The position numbers were made by a program, and so were the translations under genes. The notes beneath the pieces are model-generated. The model searched no databases, was not told the DNA's origin, and saw only the letters and a list, made by a program, of their open reading frames with translations. Below, one piece after another: positions 45,259-53,711 of a stretch of DNA of 64,000 bases. This DNA comes from Streptomyces sparsogenes. GTDB lineage: Bacteria > Actinomycetota > Actinomycetes > Streptomycetales > Streptomycetaceae. The DNA is taken from assembly GCF_001704635.1 (NCBI RefSeq), contig NZ_MAXF01000156.1:1-64000 (forward strand), given 5' to 3'. How positions within the stretch are numbered: the first letter of the stretch is position 1; the number at the start of each line of letters is the position of its first letter.

Positions 45259-45323
45259 AAGTGAAGGTGGTGCTGCGGTTTCTGGTAGCTTGAGCCCAAC
45301 AAACCGCAGGGTTCCCTTCACTT
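45259..45323. promoter_or_regulatory. Nested inverted repeats between tetR and doxX
   Basis: The outer arms AAGTGAAGG (45259-45267) and CCTTCACTT (45315-45323) enclose inner arms CTGCGGTTT (45273-45281) and AAACCGCAG (45301-45309). All are perfect 9-mers. They probably form two operator half-site pairs serving the divergent promoters, or a cruciform. Confidence 0.65.
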
Positions 45324-45339
45324 ATGAAACGAGTGTGCC

Positions 45340-45708
45340 GTGCCCGTCGTTCTGTGGGTCGCCCAGGCCCTCCTCGCCGCACTGTTCACCGCCGCGGGCG
45401 GGATGAAGCTGGCCATGTCCCCGGACGCCATGGCCCCCCTCATGCCGTGGGTCGTGGACTTCCGCCCCGCAACAATCAAAGCGATCGGAGCACTGGAAGT
45501 ACTCGGCGCGGTGGGGCTCATCCTCCCCCGCGCCACGAACATCGCCCCGGCACTCACACCAGCCGCCGCGGCCGGCCTCGCCGTCATCATGGCCGGCGGC
45601 GCGGTCGTGCACGTCACCCGAGGTGAATACCCCCACGGCATCGGCAACATCACCGTGCTCCTGATGGCTGCGCTGACCGCCTGGGGAACACTTCGCTCCC
45701 TCCCCTGA
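45340..45708 (+). CDS. DoxX-family membrane protein
   Basis: 122 residues from a GTG. Four membrane helices: LWVAQALLAALFTAAGGMKL, ATIKAIGALEVLGAVGLIL, APALTPAAAAGLAVIMAGGA, ITVLLMAALTAWGTL. The AAGGMKL start and the GALEVLGAVGLILP segment are typical of DoxX-like proteins. They are small inner-membrane proteins of uncertain, often redox-stress, function. It is likely repressed by the divergent TetR. Confidence 0.82.
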   Translation: MPVVLWVAQALLAALFTAAGGMKLAMSPDAMAPLMPWVVDFRPATIKAIGALEVLGAVGLILPRATNIAPALTPAAAAGLAVIMAGGAVVHVTRGEYPHGIGNITVLLMAALTAWGTLRSLP

Positions 45709-46189
45709 TCCCTCACATCCCTCAGGACACCGGGATGGCCGAGTCACGTCCGCTGGAGTGGCCGCATGAGCGGCAACACTCACAGGACGAGTTCGGCCAC
45801 CAGAGTCAGCCTGGTGGTCAGCTGCCCGGCCGACCACGTGAGTACGCCGCCGGACCGTGCGGCGGCGGTGCGCAACCGCTCCCGCCACCTGCGCACCGGC
45901 GGCGAGCCGTACCCCGCGCCGGACACCCTCACCGTGTCCGACGACCAGACAACGGAGACCGGCGGTCCGGCCGGCAGGCCAGACGATCGCACCCCCGGGC
46001 GTCGGCGACCCCGCCCGCCCCTCCCCCGCCGACACCCCCGCCCGGCGCCACCGCCACGCACAGACGGGCGATCGCCGAACCGCCCCCGACGATGTCCCCC
46101 GGCGGCACCACGTCCATGTCCCAGCCCGGCCGCCCGCAGCTCACAGGCCACCATCCCGGCAGTCCCCCGCTCCTGCCCCGGCCCTTCGG
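45709..46189. other. No intact gene seen
   Basis: GC-rich DNA with several competing open frames. A minus-strand frame (WRERLRTAAARSGGVLTWSA, then GQLTTRLTLVAELVL) looks faintly protein-like but matches nothing I recognise. Confidence 0.35.
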
Positions 46190-46471
46190 GACGCGGGTGG
46201 TACCGCGTCCTCCCAGACCACGACCAACCTGCACCTGCTCGGCGAACCGGTCGAGGAGGGCGGGTTCGGCGACGAGCAGCTCATGAGAATCGTGATGCTC
46301 CAGGCCCGCCTCGGACGGCGGATCAGCGAGGTCCGGATGCTCGACCGTGACCCGCTGTCCGCGCTGAACCAGCTCACCCGGCCCGCCGAGCAGGACGCCG
46401 TCGACGGCGCCTCCGTCGCCAGGCTGCGTTACCAGCAGACGAAGATCGAGCAGGCGGGCGCGACGTCCTGA
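46190..46471 (+). pseudogene. Tyrosine integrase fragment
   Basis: TTTNLHLLGEPVEEGGFGDE, then QLMRIVMLQARLGRRISEVR and ARLRYQQTKIEQA, match the region around the first catalytic Arg of large Streptomyces integrases. Both ends are missing. It points opposite to the other integrase relic at 48851-49324. Confidence 0.6.
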
Positions 46472-46497
46472 CGGCGACCTTCTGCCGAAGTCCGGCC

Positions 46498-47529
46498 TCA
46501 ATGGGGCGTCGCGACCGCAGTGGTGCGCCAGGCCTGCGCGACCTCGGCGGCCGGGAATGGCGTCCGCTTGCTCTCGGTGAGCAGACGACGGGCGAATTCA
46601 CCGAAGACCACGGCAGCTCGGGAATGCCGGTCGGTGATCGCGGCGATCTCGCGCGGGACACCATCGGGCCGGTGGCCGGCGATCCACTCGCTCAGGAACA
46701 CCTCGTGTTCCATATCGCCGCGCAGACCGTCGGGCAGATGGTGGCGGAGCAAATGGCTCGCAGTGTGGCAGCGGTCATACGCGAGATGGTTGGAGAGGAA
46801 CTCCTCCTCAGTTGCTGACAGTTCGAAGCCGGAACTCAGGGCGAGTCCGAAGTCCGCGAAGTACAGCAGCCGACCGTCGGTCAGAACACTGGCGAAGTGG
46901 GCGTCGAAGTGGACGAGTCCGTGCGAGCTCATGAAGGCGGTGCCGCGCGCCAGGGCTTCCTCCACCCACAGGTACGGCGAGCCCTCCCCGCCCTTCGGCG
47001 CGGCGGTCCGGTACTCGTGCAGCCAGTCGGCGAGTGTCTGCGGGACGTGTTCCAAGAAAAGCACCAGACTGGACGAAGACCGGCCGATGGCCTCCAGACG
47101 CTCGCGCACGGCCGATGAACCCTCCCAGTGCAAGACCGCCCCGTCGATGCCCCCGAACTCGTCGGCGAACCCTTCGGGAGGGGCGTCGGGCAGGATGCGA
47201 CAGTGGTACATCAGTGGAAAGCCCTCGTACTCGTTCCCGAGGACCCAGTTGGTGGTCATGACGTGCACGGCCAGCTCTCGCCAGGCCCCGAACCCCGCTG
47301 AGCCCACCCCGTACTGGTAGAACAGCGGCAGTCCGAGTAGGTTCGCCGTCGACCGCACGTTCTCCGCCCGCAACTCGGTGTCCGTCAGGGGCACCCGCTT
47401 GACGAACACCCGCGTGCCACCGATGTCCAGCTCCGCCGACCTTCCGCCGATGCCGGACCCGAGCGGGTCGGCGGCGGCCACGACCTCACCAAGCCGACGG
47501 TCACTCAGAAGGGACAGGCGCGTGGCCAC
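46498..47529 (-). CDS. Protein-kinase-fold protein of unknown role
   Basis: 343 residues from a GTG at 47529. A kinase-like core is visible: LDIGGTRVFVKRVPLTDTEL (Lys strand), SHGLVHFDAHFASVLTDG (catalytic-loop HxD) and LLYFADFGLALSSG (DFG). The catalytic-loop Asn expected five residues after the Asp reads Ser (HFDAHFAS). C-terminal helices follow. Codons upstream of the GTG continue in the same frame with family-like text (PPYAERLATYGT), so the true start may lie near 47597 behind a further shift. Substrate is unknown. Confidence 0.65.
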   Translation of the reverse strand: MATRLSLLSDRRLGEVVAAADPLGSGIGGRSAELDIGGTRVFVKRVPLTDTELRAENVRSTANLLGLPLFYQYGVGSAGFGAWRELAVHVMTTNWVLGNEYEGFPLMYHCRILPDAPPEGFADEFGGIDGAVLHWEGSSAVRERLEAIGRSSSSLVLFLEHVPQTLADWLHEYRTAAPKGGEGSPYLWVEEALARGTAFMSSHGLVHFDAHFASVLTDGRLLYFADFGLALSSGFELSATEEEFLSNHLAYDRCHTASHLLRHHLPDGLRGDMEHEVFLSEWIAGHRPDGVPREIAAITDRHSRAAVVFGEFARRLLTESKRTPFPAAEVAQAWRTTAVATPH

Positions 47530-47809
47530 GGTCCCATACGTGGCGAGCCGCTCGGCATAAGGCGGTCCGGACGGTGCATCAACGACTCCTCGGTGCCCAG
47601 AACCAGGGCTTCGGCGATCTCGCGGACCCGGTCGAGCCTATCCGCCGGGGCTGTCGAAGGAGCAGGTACGCGAAGTCGCCCGCCTCTCCCCGTTCGTGCG
47701 GCAGCACCTCCACATGCTGGGCCGGTACTCGTTCCAACTTCCCGACCTTCCCGGCGGTCTGCGGCCGCTGGGGGACCCGGACGTTGCCGACGACGAGTGA
47801 CGATGACAT
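47530..47809 (-). pseudogene. Short ORF/upstream segment of the kinase-like gene
   Basis: MSSSLVVGNVRVPQRPQTAG, then VEVLPHERGEAGDFAYLLLR, from an ATG at 47809. A second frame has DRLDRVREIAEALVLGTEES, then the kinase-like frame. The pieces look coding but lie in three frames. They are either a small separate gene or a broken N-terminal extension of the kinase-like protein. Confidence 0.35.
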
Positions 47810-47908
47810 TGGCCGTATCTCGTCTGCCGTCCCACGACCCCACAAAGGCTTAATGATGCTCCCGCGCCACGCACTGCGCGGATGGTTGTGACAACAGCAC
47901 GAGGGACC

Positions 47909-48742
47909 ATGGATCACACAGACGGCATCGGCGTACCACCTCCCGGGACACCTCCCGGGCCTCCGCCACAGATTCCGCCCCGGCCCCCGTCTCAGCCGCC
48001 GCAGCCGCCTCCTCAGATGCCGCCGCCTCCCCGCAGGGGAAAGCCGGTGGAACTCCGGGTCCAGCGGGGAATCCTGTGGGTGGGTTGGGCGGCGGTTCCG
48101 GTGCGCAATATCAGCTGGGTCGAAGTGTTCAAGTCGAAGCCCGACTGGGGCAAGGCCGGCGTCTACTTCCTGCCGTTGGTGGTCTTCGCCTTCTTGGTCT
48201 CCGCCCGGCTCGACCTCACGGACGGGGGCGGCTGGGTCGGTGGCCCTGTCCTGAGCGTCCTGACCCTGTTCAACCTGGTCGTTGTCTGCGCCGTCCTGCT
48301 CCGGTCGAGAAAGCCGGTGCTGGTCGTTGGGTCGGTCGCCGGGCAGATCGTGTACGCGATCGACCACCCGGAATACGAGTTCTTCGCCGTCCTGTACAAC
48401 ACCACGAACAACTTCGGTTCCGTCGTCAACATGAACGGCGGCAAGGGAAACACGGGGATCAACCACGGCACCGTCGTCCACAACGACGGCACCGCTCAGG
48501 ACACCGAGCTGCGGGCCGCCGTGACAGACCTCACCCGCCTCCTCCAGGACCTGCGCCCGGAGCTCACCCCGGACCAGGCCCAGACCCTGGAGGACGCGCT
48601 GCCCGCGCTCACCCCCGACCGGGCCGCCCTCCGTGAGCGCGGCATGATCCTGGCGTCCGTCTCACAGATCGCGGCGACCGTGGGCGAGGTGGGCAGGCCC
48701 GTCGTGGAGGCGCTGGGGCGGCTGCTCGCGCTGCTGGGCTGA
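47909..48742 (+). CDS. DUF6232 family membrane protein
   Basis: 277 residues. A proline-rich N-terminal 45 residues (PPPGTPPGPPPQIPPRPPSQ) is followed by the DUF6232 core RGILWVGWAAVPVRNISWVE. Two membrane helices (VYFLPLVVFAFLVSARL, LSVLTLFNLVVVCAVLL) come next, then VYAIDHPEYEFF and an Asn/Gly-rich segment (NTTNNFGSVVNMNGGKGNTG). The C-terminus is helical. Function is unknown. The ATG at 47909 is preferred over 47882. Confidence 0.75.
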   Translation: MDHTDGIGVPPPGTPPGPPPQIPPRPPSQPPQPPPQMPPPPRRGKPVELRVQRGILWVGWAAVPVRNISWVEVFKSKPDWGKAGVYFLPLVVFAFLVSARLDLTDGGGWVGGPVLSVLTLFNLVVVCAVLLRSRKPVLVVGSVAGQIVYAIDHPEYEFFAVLYNTTNNFGSVVNMNGGKGNTGINHGTVVHNDGTAQDTELRAAVTDLTRLLQDLRPELTPDQAQTLEDALPALTPDRAALRERGMILASVSQIAATVGEVGRPVVEALGRLLALLG

Positions 48743-48850
48743 CGGGCCTGCCCTGGTGGGTACGGTCATGGCCTACGCCGTAGGCAAAGCAGCGAACCCG
48801 GGCCTTGAGACAGCGGCCGAGTTCCCACGGCGTCCCCGGCCTGTAGAGCC

Positions 48851-49324
48851 TCACCGTCTGCTGTCCCCCGGCGCGAGCAGACTCGTGACCTCGGCGATCG
48901 CCTCCGCCGAGGTGCGTGAGGCTCGAATGCCGGTACTCGTGAAGGTCCCGGCCCGTGCCCGGCGCCCCGCCGACCGCGGTGTGGGCGTCGAGCAGGGCAC
49001 GGGCCCTGCTGTGAGCCGCTTCACCCAGGCCGGGACCGCCGGGCCGTCATAGCCGCGCTCGGCACACCAGCCCAGCCACGACAGCACGGAGGCCCGGCGG
49101 GCGTTCCACGCGTTGACCGCGGAGGTGCCTCACAGCAGTTCGAGAGTCTCGTCGATCTCGTCGTCCGCGACCGTGGCGAGCGGACGGGCCTCGTCGAGGC
49201 GTTCGGCGGTCTTGCCGACGCCGATGCCGTACGAACGGAGGGTGTGCGGGTTGTCGAGCGAGTCGAGGAACACGTCCGCCGCTGTACGGACGGTCAACCC
49301 CTTCCCGGCGGAGGACAGCTGCAC
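48851..49324 (-). pseudogene. Site-specific integrase relic with an internal stop
   Basis: TAADVFLDSLDNPHTLRSYG, then ERLDEARPLATVADDEIDET: the SAM-like N-terminal domain of a tyrosine integrase. At 49130-49132 a TGA stands where homologues have Trp (LELL*GTSAVNAWNARRASV). After KRLTA, similarity jumps to the C-terminal catalytic region in another frame (DLHEYRHSSLTHLG). Nonsense, internal deletion and shift make it inactive. Confidence 0.65.
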
Positions 49325-49367
49325 GGCCGAGGGCCCGCCGCCAACAGGCCGCGGGCCCTCCCCGTGC
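49321..49367. promoter_or_regulatory. Long hairpin upstream of the integrase relic
   Basis: Outer arms GCACGG/CCGTGC and inner arms GAGGGCCCG (49329-49337)/CGGGCCCTC (49352-49360) form a 15-bp interrupted stem. This is possibly an old terminator or an excisionase/attachment-side structure. Confidence 0.4.
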
Positions 49368-49549
49368 CAGGGGGAGCCGAGTCGATTCTTGAGCCGCGTC
49401 CCGCGCGGCCCAACCGCCCTTGCCGCGGCACTTTTCCGACCCGGTCACCCCACCGGCTCCGCCGCCGACTCCGTCGTGACCGTCCCGATCACACCTCATG
49501 CATCACGGATCGATCTTGGGCGGAAGTACCAAGGTATCTCCGAGACCAT

Positions 49550-49849
49550 TCAGCAGACCGCAGTCCTGTCGTAGTTCCCGGTGATGCCCTCGTAGGTGTA
49601 GACGTCCCAGTCCCCGGGCGCGAGGGTGTAGCAGCGGCTGTCGGGCGCCAGGCTGACGATGACCTGGACCCGCATCGTGTTGCGGCAGGTGTTCTCGAGG
49701 TAGACGCTGAAGCCCTCGATGGTGCCGCTGACGCTGCGGATGACGCAGGCGGGCGCGGTCCCCCCTGCTGCCTGTGCCGGGCTGGCAGCGAATCCGCCGG
49801 CGAGCGCGGCGGTGGCCGCGCCGACGGCGAGTGCACGTCGGATGTTCAT
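49550..49849 (-). CDS. Tendamistat-like secreted protein (alpha-amylase inhibitor fold)
   Basis: 99 residues with AGGAGG upstream of the ATG. A signal peptide (MNIRRALAVGAATAALAGGF, cleavage after PAQA at about residue 28) leaves a 71-residue mature protein. It has four Cys at the spacing of tendamistat/Hoe-467: APACV, ENTCRNTMRVQVIV, SRCYTLAPGDW and a terminal AVC. In tendamistat these form two disulfides of a beta-sandwich. The inhibitory Trp-Arg-Tyr triad expected between the first two Cys is absent (SGTIEGF). It may be an inhibitor with another target or a lost inhibitor. Confidence 0.65.
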   Translation of the reverse strand: MNIRRALAVGAATAALAGGFAASPAQAAGGTAPACVIRSVSGTIEGFSVYLENTCRNTMRVQVIVSLAPDSRCYTLAPGDWDVYTYEGITGNYDRTAVC

Positions 49850-49932
49850 GTAGTGCCTCCTGATCGATCCGATTCCTGAGGTCAGGGCTTCGCGGCCTTC
49901 AGGATGTCCGAGAGCGATGGCACTCGGCCTTG

Positions 49933-50165
49933 TCATTCCGCGCAGGGTGGTTGCCGATTCGCGCACGCCTTGGGCGGGAGGTGTCTGTAGTCCCGGCGGA
50001 GGGATCCCGTAGGTGGCGCGGAAGAGGCGGCTGAAGTGGGTGGGGTTGTGGAAGCCCCAGAGTTCGGCGATGGCCTGGATCGGGCGGGCGTTCAGGAGGG
50101 GATTGGCCAGGTCGAGGCGGCAGCGTTCCAGACGGCGGTGGCCTATCCAGGCGGCCGGTGACGAA
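49933..50165 (-). pseudogene. AraC-family HTH C-terminal fragment
   Basis: HRRLERCRLDLANPLLNARP, IQAIAELWGFHNPTHFSRLF and RATYGIPP form the second AraC HTH. One base shift near 49990 restores a typical end (RDYRHLPPKACANRQPPCAE, stop 49933); otherwise the frame runs into the inhibitor gene. The N-terminal sensor is replaced by transposase sequence. Confidence 0.6.
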
Positions 50166-50637
50166 CTCGCTGCCGTGTTCGGGCGGTCGACCGCCCTTGG
50201 GGTCGTAGACCCGTGGCGGTGTCGGGCGGCGCCCAGCCTGGCATCATCTGGTGCTTGGCGTCGCCGCGGCCGTAGGTGTGGCAGAACGAGCGGTCCGGGC
50301 AGGTGGCGGCATCCGGCCGCAGCCATGGGGAGACGTCCACGGCCTGGACGAGTCGGTCGTCCGCTGCCTTCGGCAGCACCAGGCTCGCTGGAGTCCGGCG
50401 CAGCCGGTCCACCTCAATGCGGCCATGGTTCAGCGCGCCATGGAGAGATCCGTGACCGCGGCGGGGTTCGGGCGCCAGCGCCAGGTCCACCAGCGTCTTC
50501 ACCGGGCCGTCCGTGCACAGCAATGCGTCCACCAGCTCGAGCAGCGCATCCCCCCGTCCGCTCAGGCACTCGTAGAACTCCGCGCGGAAGCGTGACAGCG
50601 TCGCGAACGCCTCACGCGCATCCGGCTGTCGCAGCAC
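50165..50637 (-). pseudogene. Transposase N-terminal fragment (NF041680-like)
   Basis: From the GTG at 50637: DAREAFATLSRFRAEFYECL, GDALLELVDALLCTDGPVKT, LNHGRIEVDRLRRTPASLVL, DDRLVQAVDVSPWLRPDAAT, RSFCHTYGRG. This matches the N-terminus of a transposase family common in Streptomyces. Similarity ends abruptly at about 50230, before the AraC fragment. Its C-terminal counterpart lies at 51650-51885 in the opposite orientation. Confidence 0.6.
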
Positions 50638-50793
50638 ACTCGTCTCATGGGCCCCGGTCTGATCACGCGCATCCTTGGTCGGAGCACGGGATCAGGCCGG
50701 GTCCACCGCACCGTCCGGCGAATGCCCAGGTGAGCGACCAAGTTCGAGTCCGATTTCGGACCGGGGCGTGAAACGTCGAGCTGAGCTTGTCTT

Positions 50794-51501
50794 TCAACGT
50801 GCGGTCCAGATCCAGCCCAGTGGGGTGAGGCCGAGTGCCCGGGCGACGGATTGGGAGGCGTGGTTGTCTGCGGTGGTGCTGTAGAAGAGCACGGTCTTGT
50901 TGCGGTGCTCACGCCGGGACCAGGCGGCTACGACGGTCGGTGCGAGGCGCTTGCCGCGGAAGTCGGGGCGGGTCCAGATGCCCGCCTCTGCGGCGGTGGC
51001 GTTCGACGCGGGTGTGAAGCAGATCGACACCGGCTCTCGTTCGTGGACGGCCATGGCCCACTCACCCATGCGCCCGTTGATCAGTTCGTTCCACTCGTCG
51101 GGCTGCCAGTTGTCCGGCCGGATCAGGTGTTGGGCGGTGCGCTGGCCGTCGGCGGTGGAGACGATGATCGGCAGCGGGGCTGGGTCTGGGACGGCGAGAC
51201 GGTCCGGGAAGACGAAACACGGGCCGCCCTCGACGGACACCGTCCGGTCGTCAAGGGATGCGACCAGGCAGTGAAGTGCATCGGGTGGACGACCGGGGCT
51301 GTACTCCTGCTCCATGCCGTCGAGGGAGTCGGGGAGCGCGAGTCCGGGCGAGAGTGCCAGGAGACGTGCGTGAGGGGACCATGCCCACACCGCGAGCAGG
51401 GAAGGATCTCTGAGGGCTGCGTGCGGGGTGTCCGGGTCCGGCGCGAGGCCGTAGTTCGCGTCGATCTCCAGGGCCAGCAGGCGTCCTTCGTCCCAACTCA
51501 T
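50794..51501 (-). CDS. GNAT-family N-acetyltransferase
   Basis: 235 residues. The N-terminal half is variable. The acetyl-CoA-binding part is at residues about 155-225: ICFTPASNATAAEAGIWTRP, DFRGKRLAPTVVAAWSR (R/Q-x-x-G-x-R/A-like loop), LFYSTTADNHASQSVARALG. This is an FR47-like arrangement and the substrate is unknown. It is enclosed between two halves of the same transposase family. Confidence 0.78.
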   Translation of the reverse strand: MSWDEGRLLALEIDANYGLAPDPDTPHAALRDPSLLAVWAWSPHARLLALSPGLALPDSLDGMEQEYSPGRPPDALHCLVASLDDRTVSVEGGPCFVFPDRLAVPDPAPLPIIVSTADGQRTAQHLIRPDNWQPDEWNELINGRMGEWAMAVHEREPVSICFTPASNATAAEAGIWTRPDFRGKRLAPTVVAAWSRREHRNKTVLFYSTTADNHASQSVARALGLTPLGWIWTAR

Positions 51502-51649
51502 GGCAAGAGGCTAGCTTCGCTGGACGGTCCGGGCAGAAGAGTTTCCTCGAAGGAGACAGCGGTGCGGCCCTGGTGTGATGATGTGTGCTGTCGAGACGCT
51601 GATGATCGACCAAGGCCGTGAGAGTGCCGACGGGCCGGTGAGGTCCCTG

Positions 51650-51885
51650 GTCGGGCCGGCTCTTGGCCCCAGAACACCGCCGTGGGCACGGTGCGTTCCA
51701 TGCGGGCCTGAATCAGGCTCCGCAGCCCCGAGGCCGCCGACCGGTGGACCCGGCTCGTCGTCGCCGCCCACACCAGCTCCGACTCGCCCGCCCGCTGGTC
51801 CAGGACTTAAGACACCCCTGGGAGAACCCGGCCCCGCCGGACCGGCTCACCCCAGCCCGAGTCCGGCGGGGGTTCAGGAACATCC
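51650..51885 (+). pseudogene. Transposase C-terminal fragment (NF041680-like)
   Basis: HQLRLARPLVQDLRHPWENP, then APPDRLTPARVRRGFRNIRP, is the conserved C-terminus of the family whose N-terminus lies at 50165-50637 on the other strand. It is short, out of frame with its upstream text and without a start. Confidence 0.55.
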
Positions 51886-51974
51886 GTCCGACAGCCGCCT
51901 CCCTCCATCACCTTGATGAAGACGAAGGAGTCTCCGTCCTGTCGGGGAGCGTCGGGGAGCGCCGCTCCTCGGGT

Positions 51975-52586
51975 TCACAGCCACGCGTCGACGGCGGCTG
52001 CGAGGTCGTCCTGGCCGTCGAAGACGTGCCCGTTCATGCCGATGGCCCGCGCCGCGCGGACGTTCTCCTCGCGATCGTCGACGAAGAGGAAGTCGGCGGG
52101 CGCGGCGCGCAGGGCGACGACGCAGTGCTGGAAGCCGGCCGGGTCGGGCTTGGCCGCGCCGATCTTCCCGGAGAACGCCACGTGGTCGAGGTCGTGCAGC
52201 CAGGACTGGGCGGCGAGGAAGGCGTCCGTGTGGTCCGCCGGGATGTTGGACAGCAGGGCGACCCGGGCGCGGTCCCGCAGGGTCCACACGTAGGCGACCA
52301 TGCGGTCGTCGACGCGGGACCAGCTGTCGATGTCAGTGAGCCGCAGCTCCTCGATCGTGCCGGCGTCGGCGGGGCGGGACAGCGCGTGCAGTACGTGGGT
52401 CCAGTACGCGGACGCGGTGTGCCGGCCGGCGTCGTAGGGCGGGCGATGGGTCCAGTAGGCCGTGGTGAAGGCGTCGAGGGAGGTGTGGCAGCGGGCGGCC
52501 ATCTTCTCCAGCGCGCCCGGGCGCTGGTGGCGGGCGATGACCCCGAAGAGGTCGAAGAGCACGATGCGGCGGCGGTCGGGGGCCAT
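51975..52586 (-). CDS. HAD-superfamily hydrolase
   Basis: 203 residues. Motif I IVLFDLFGVIAR (nucleophile Asp, the second Asp replaced by Phe), motif II VALLSNIPAD, motif III GAAKPDPAGFQHCV (Lys) and motif IV DFLFVDDREENVRAA. This is a HAD-IA subfamily member (YihX/epoxide-hydrolase N-domain type), a small-molecule phosphatase or phosphonatase-like enzyme of unknown substrate. The LLM oxidoreductase gene lies 36 bp upstream on the same strand, so the two are probably co-transcribed. Confidence 0.82.
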   Translation of the reverse strand: MAPDRRRIVLFDLFGVIARHQRPGALEKMAARCHTSLDAFTTAYWTHRPPYDAGRHTASAYWTHVLHALSRPADAGTIEELRLTDIDSWSRVDDRMVAYVWTLRDRARVALLSNIPADHTDAFLAAQSWLHDLDHVAFSGKIGAAKPDPAGFQHCVVALRAAPADFLFVDDREENVRAARAIGMNGHVFDGQDDLAAAVDAWL

Positions 52587-52621
52587 GAGGCTCGGTTCCC
52601 TTGGGTCTCGGGGCGTCGGGT

Positions 52622-53608
52622 TCAGTGCCGGTCGGGCAGGGCGCGGGCGAGGGAGGTGAGGGCGGCCAGGGTGTCGGGGCCCGCCGGGGCGAGCACGACG
52701 CTGGTCGCGCCGGCCGCATGGCGGGCGTCGATCGCGGCGCGGACCTGGGCGGGGGTGCCGGCGATGCTCAGCTCGCGGACCCAGGCGGCGGGCATCGTCC
52801 GGGCGAAGTGCCCGGCGTCGGGGCTGGCGGCGCGGTGTGTGCGCAGGTCCTCGGCGAAGGGCAGGGGCGCGATGTGCGCGGCCCACTCCGGCTCGCCGAC
52901 CGACTCCAGGACGGCGCGGACGCGGGCCAGGGCGGCTTCCTCGTCGTCGTCGACGGCCGCGGCGTCGTAGACGACGATCTCCCGAGGCTTCGCGGAGGCG
53001 CCCAGGTTGCGCAGGGAGGCGGTGATGTAAGCGGGTGCGGCGGGCTCGGCCAAGAGGAGTCCGTCGGCGACCTCACCCGCGGCTTCCTGCGACTTGGGGC
53101 CGCGGACGCCCAGGACGACCGGGGGCACGATGTCCGGGATCTCGGTGAGGACGACGCCTTCGCAGCGCACGTACCGGCCGTTCGCCGGGCCAGGCTCACC
53201 CGCGATGAGCAGTCGCAGCGCTCTCGCGTACTCCTTGATCAGCGTCAGGGGGCTGGCGGGCCAGGATCCGGCCTGCCGCATCCAGCCGGGCATGCCATGG
53301 CCGACGCCCGCGATGAGCCGGCCGGGGTGGAGCTGGGCGAGGGTGGCCAGTTCCATCGCGGCGAAGCCCACGTTGCGGGCGCCGGCGGGCATGATGCCGA
53401 TCCCGACGGTGAGGTTCGTGGTGGTGGCCAGGACGGTGGCGGCCTGGGCGACACCGCCGCGCCAGCCGAGGTCCTCCACTACCCAGACCTGGTCGAACCC
53501 CAGTTCCTCGGCACGCCGGGCGAAGGGCAGTACATCGCCGACGGGGAGATCGCGGGGCAGCATGACACCGACCCGGCCACGGGCGGGCAGGGCGAGGGAC
53601 TCGGACAT
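52622..53608 (-). CDS. LLM-class flavin-dependent oxidoreductase
   Basis: 328 residues with AAGGAG 7 bases before the ATG. The bacterial-luciferase-like TIM barrel is clear: ARRAEELGFDQVWVVEDLGW, LTVGIGIMPAGARNVGFAAM, HPGRLIAGVGHGMPGWMRQA, PPVVLGVRGPKSQEAAGEVA, DGLLLAEPAAPAYI. Such enzymes use FMNH2 or F420 (5,10-methylene-H4MPT reductase-like). A C-terminal AGTPAQVRAAIDARHAAGAT segment follows. Cofactor cannot be told from sequence alone. Confidence 0.83.
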   Translation of the reverse strand: MSESLALPARGRVGVMLPRDLPVGDVLPFARRAEELGFDQVWVVEDLGWRGGVAQAATVLATTTNLTVGIGIMPAGARNVGFAAMELATLAQLHPGRLIAGVGHGMPGWMRQAGSWPASPLTLIKEYARALRLLIAGEPGPANGRYVRCEGVVLTEIPDIVPPVVLGVRGPKSQEAAGEVADGLLLAEPAAPAYITASLRNLGASAKPREIVVYDAAAVDDDEEAALARVRAVLESVGEPEWAAHIAPLPFAEDLRTHRAASPDAGHFARTMPAAWVRELSIAGTPAQVRAAIDARHAAGATSVVLAPAGPDTLAALTSLARALPDRH

Positions 53609-53711
53609 CGGGGGCTCCTTCGGTCGGCTGAGGGCTTTCCTCCCGGCCCTGATGACCGGGGAGGAGAGAGGTGGTGCGGCACGGTTGTCACGGACCGTGC
53701 CGCACAAGCGG

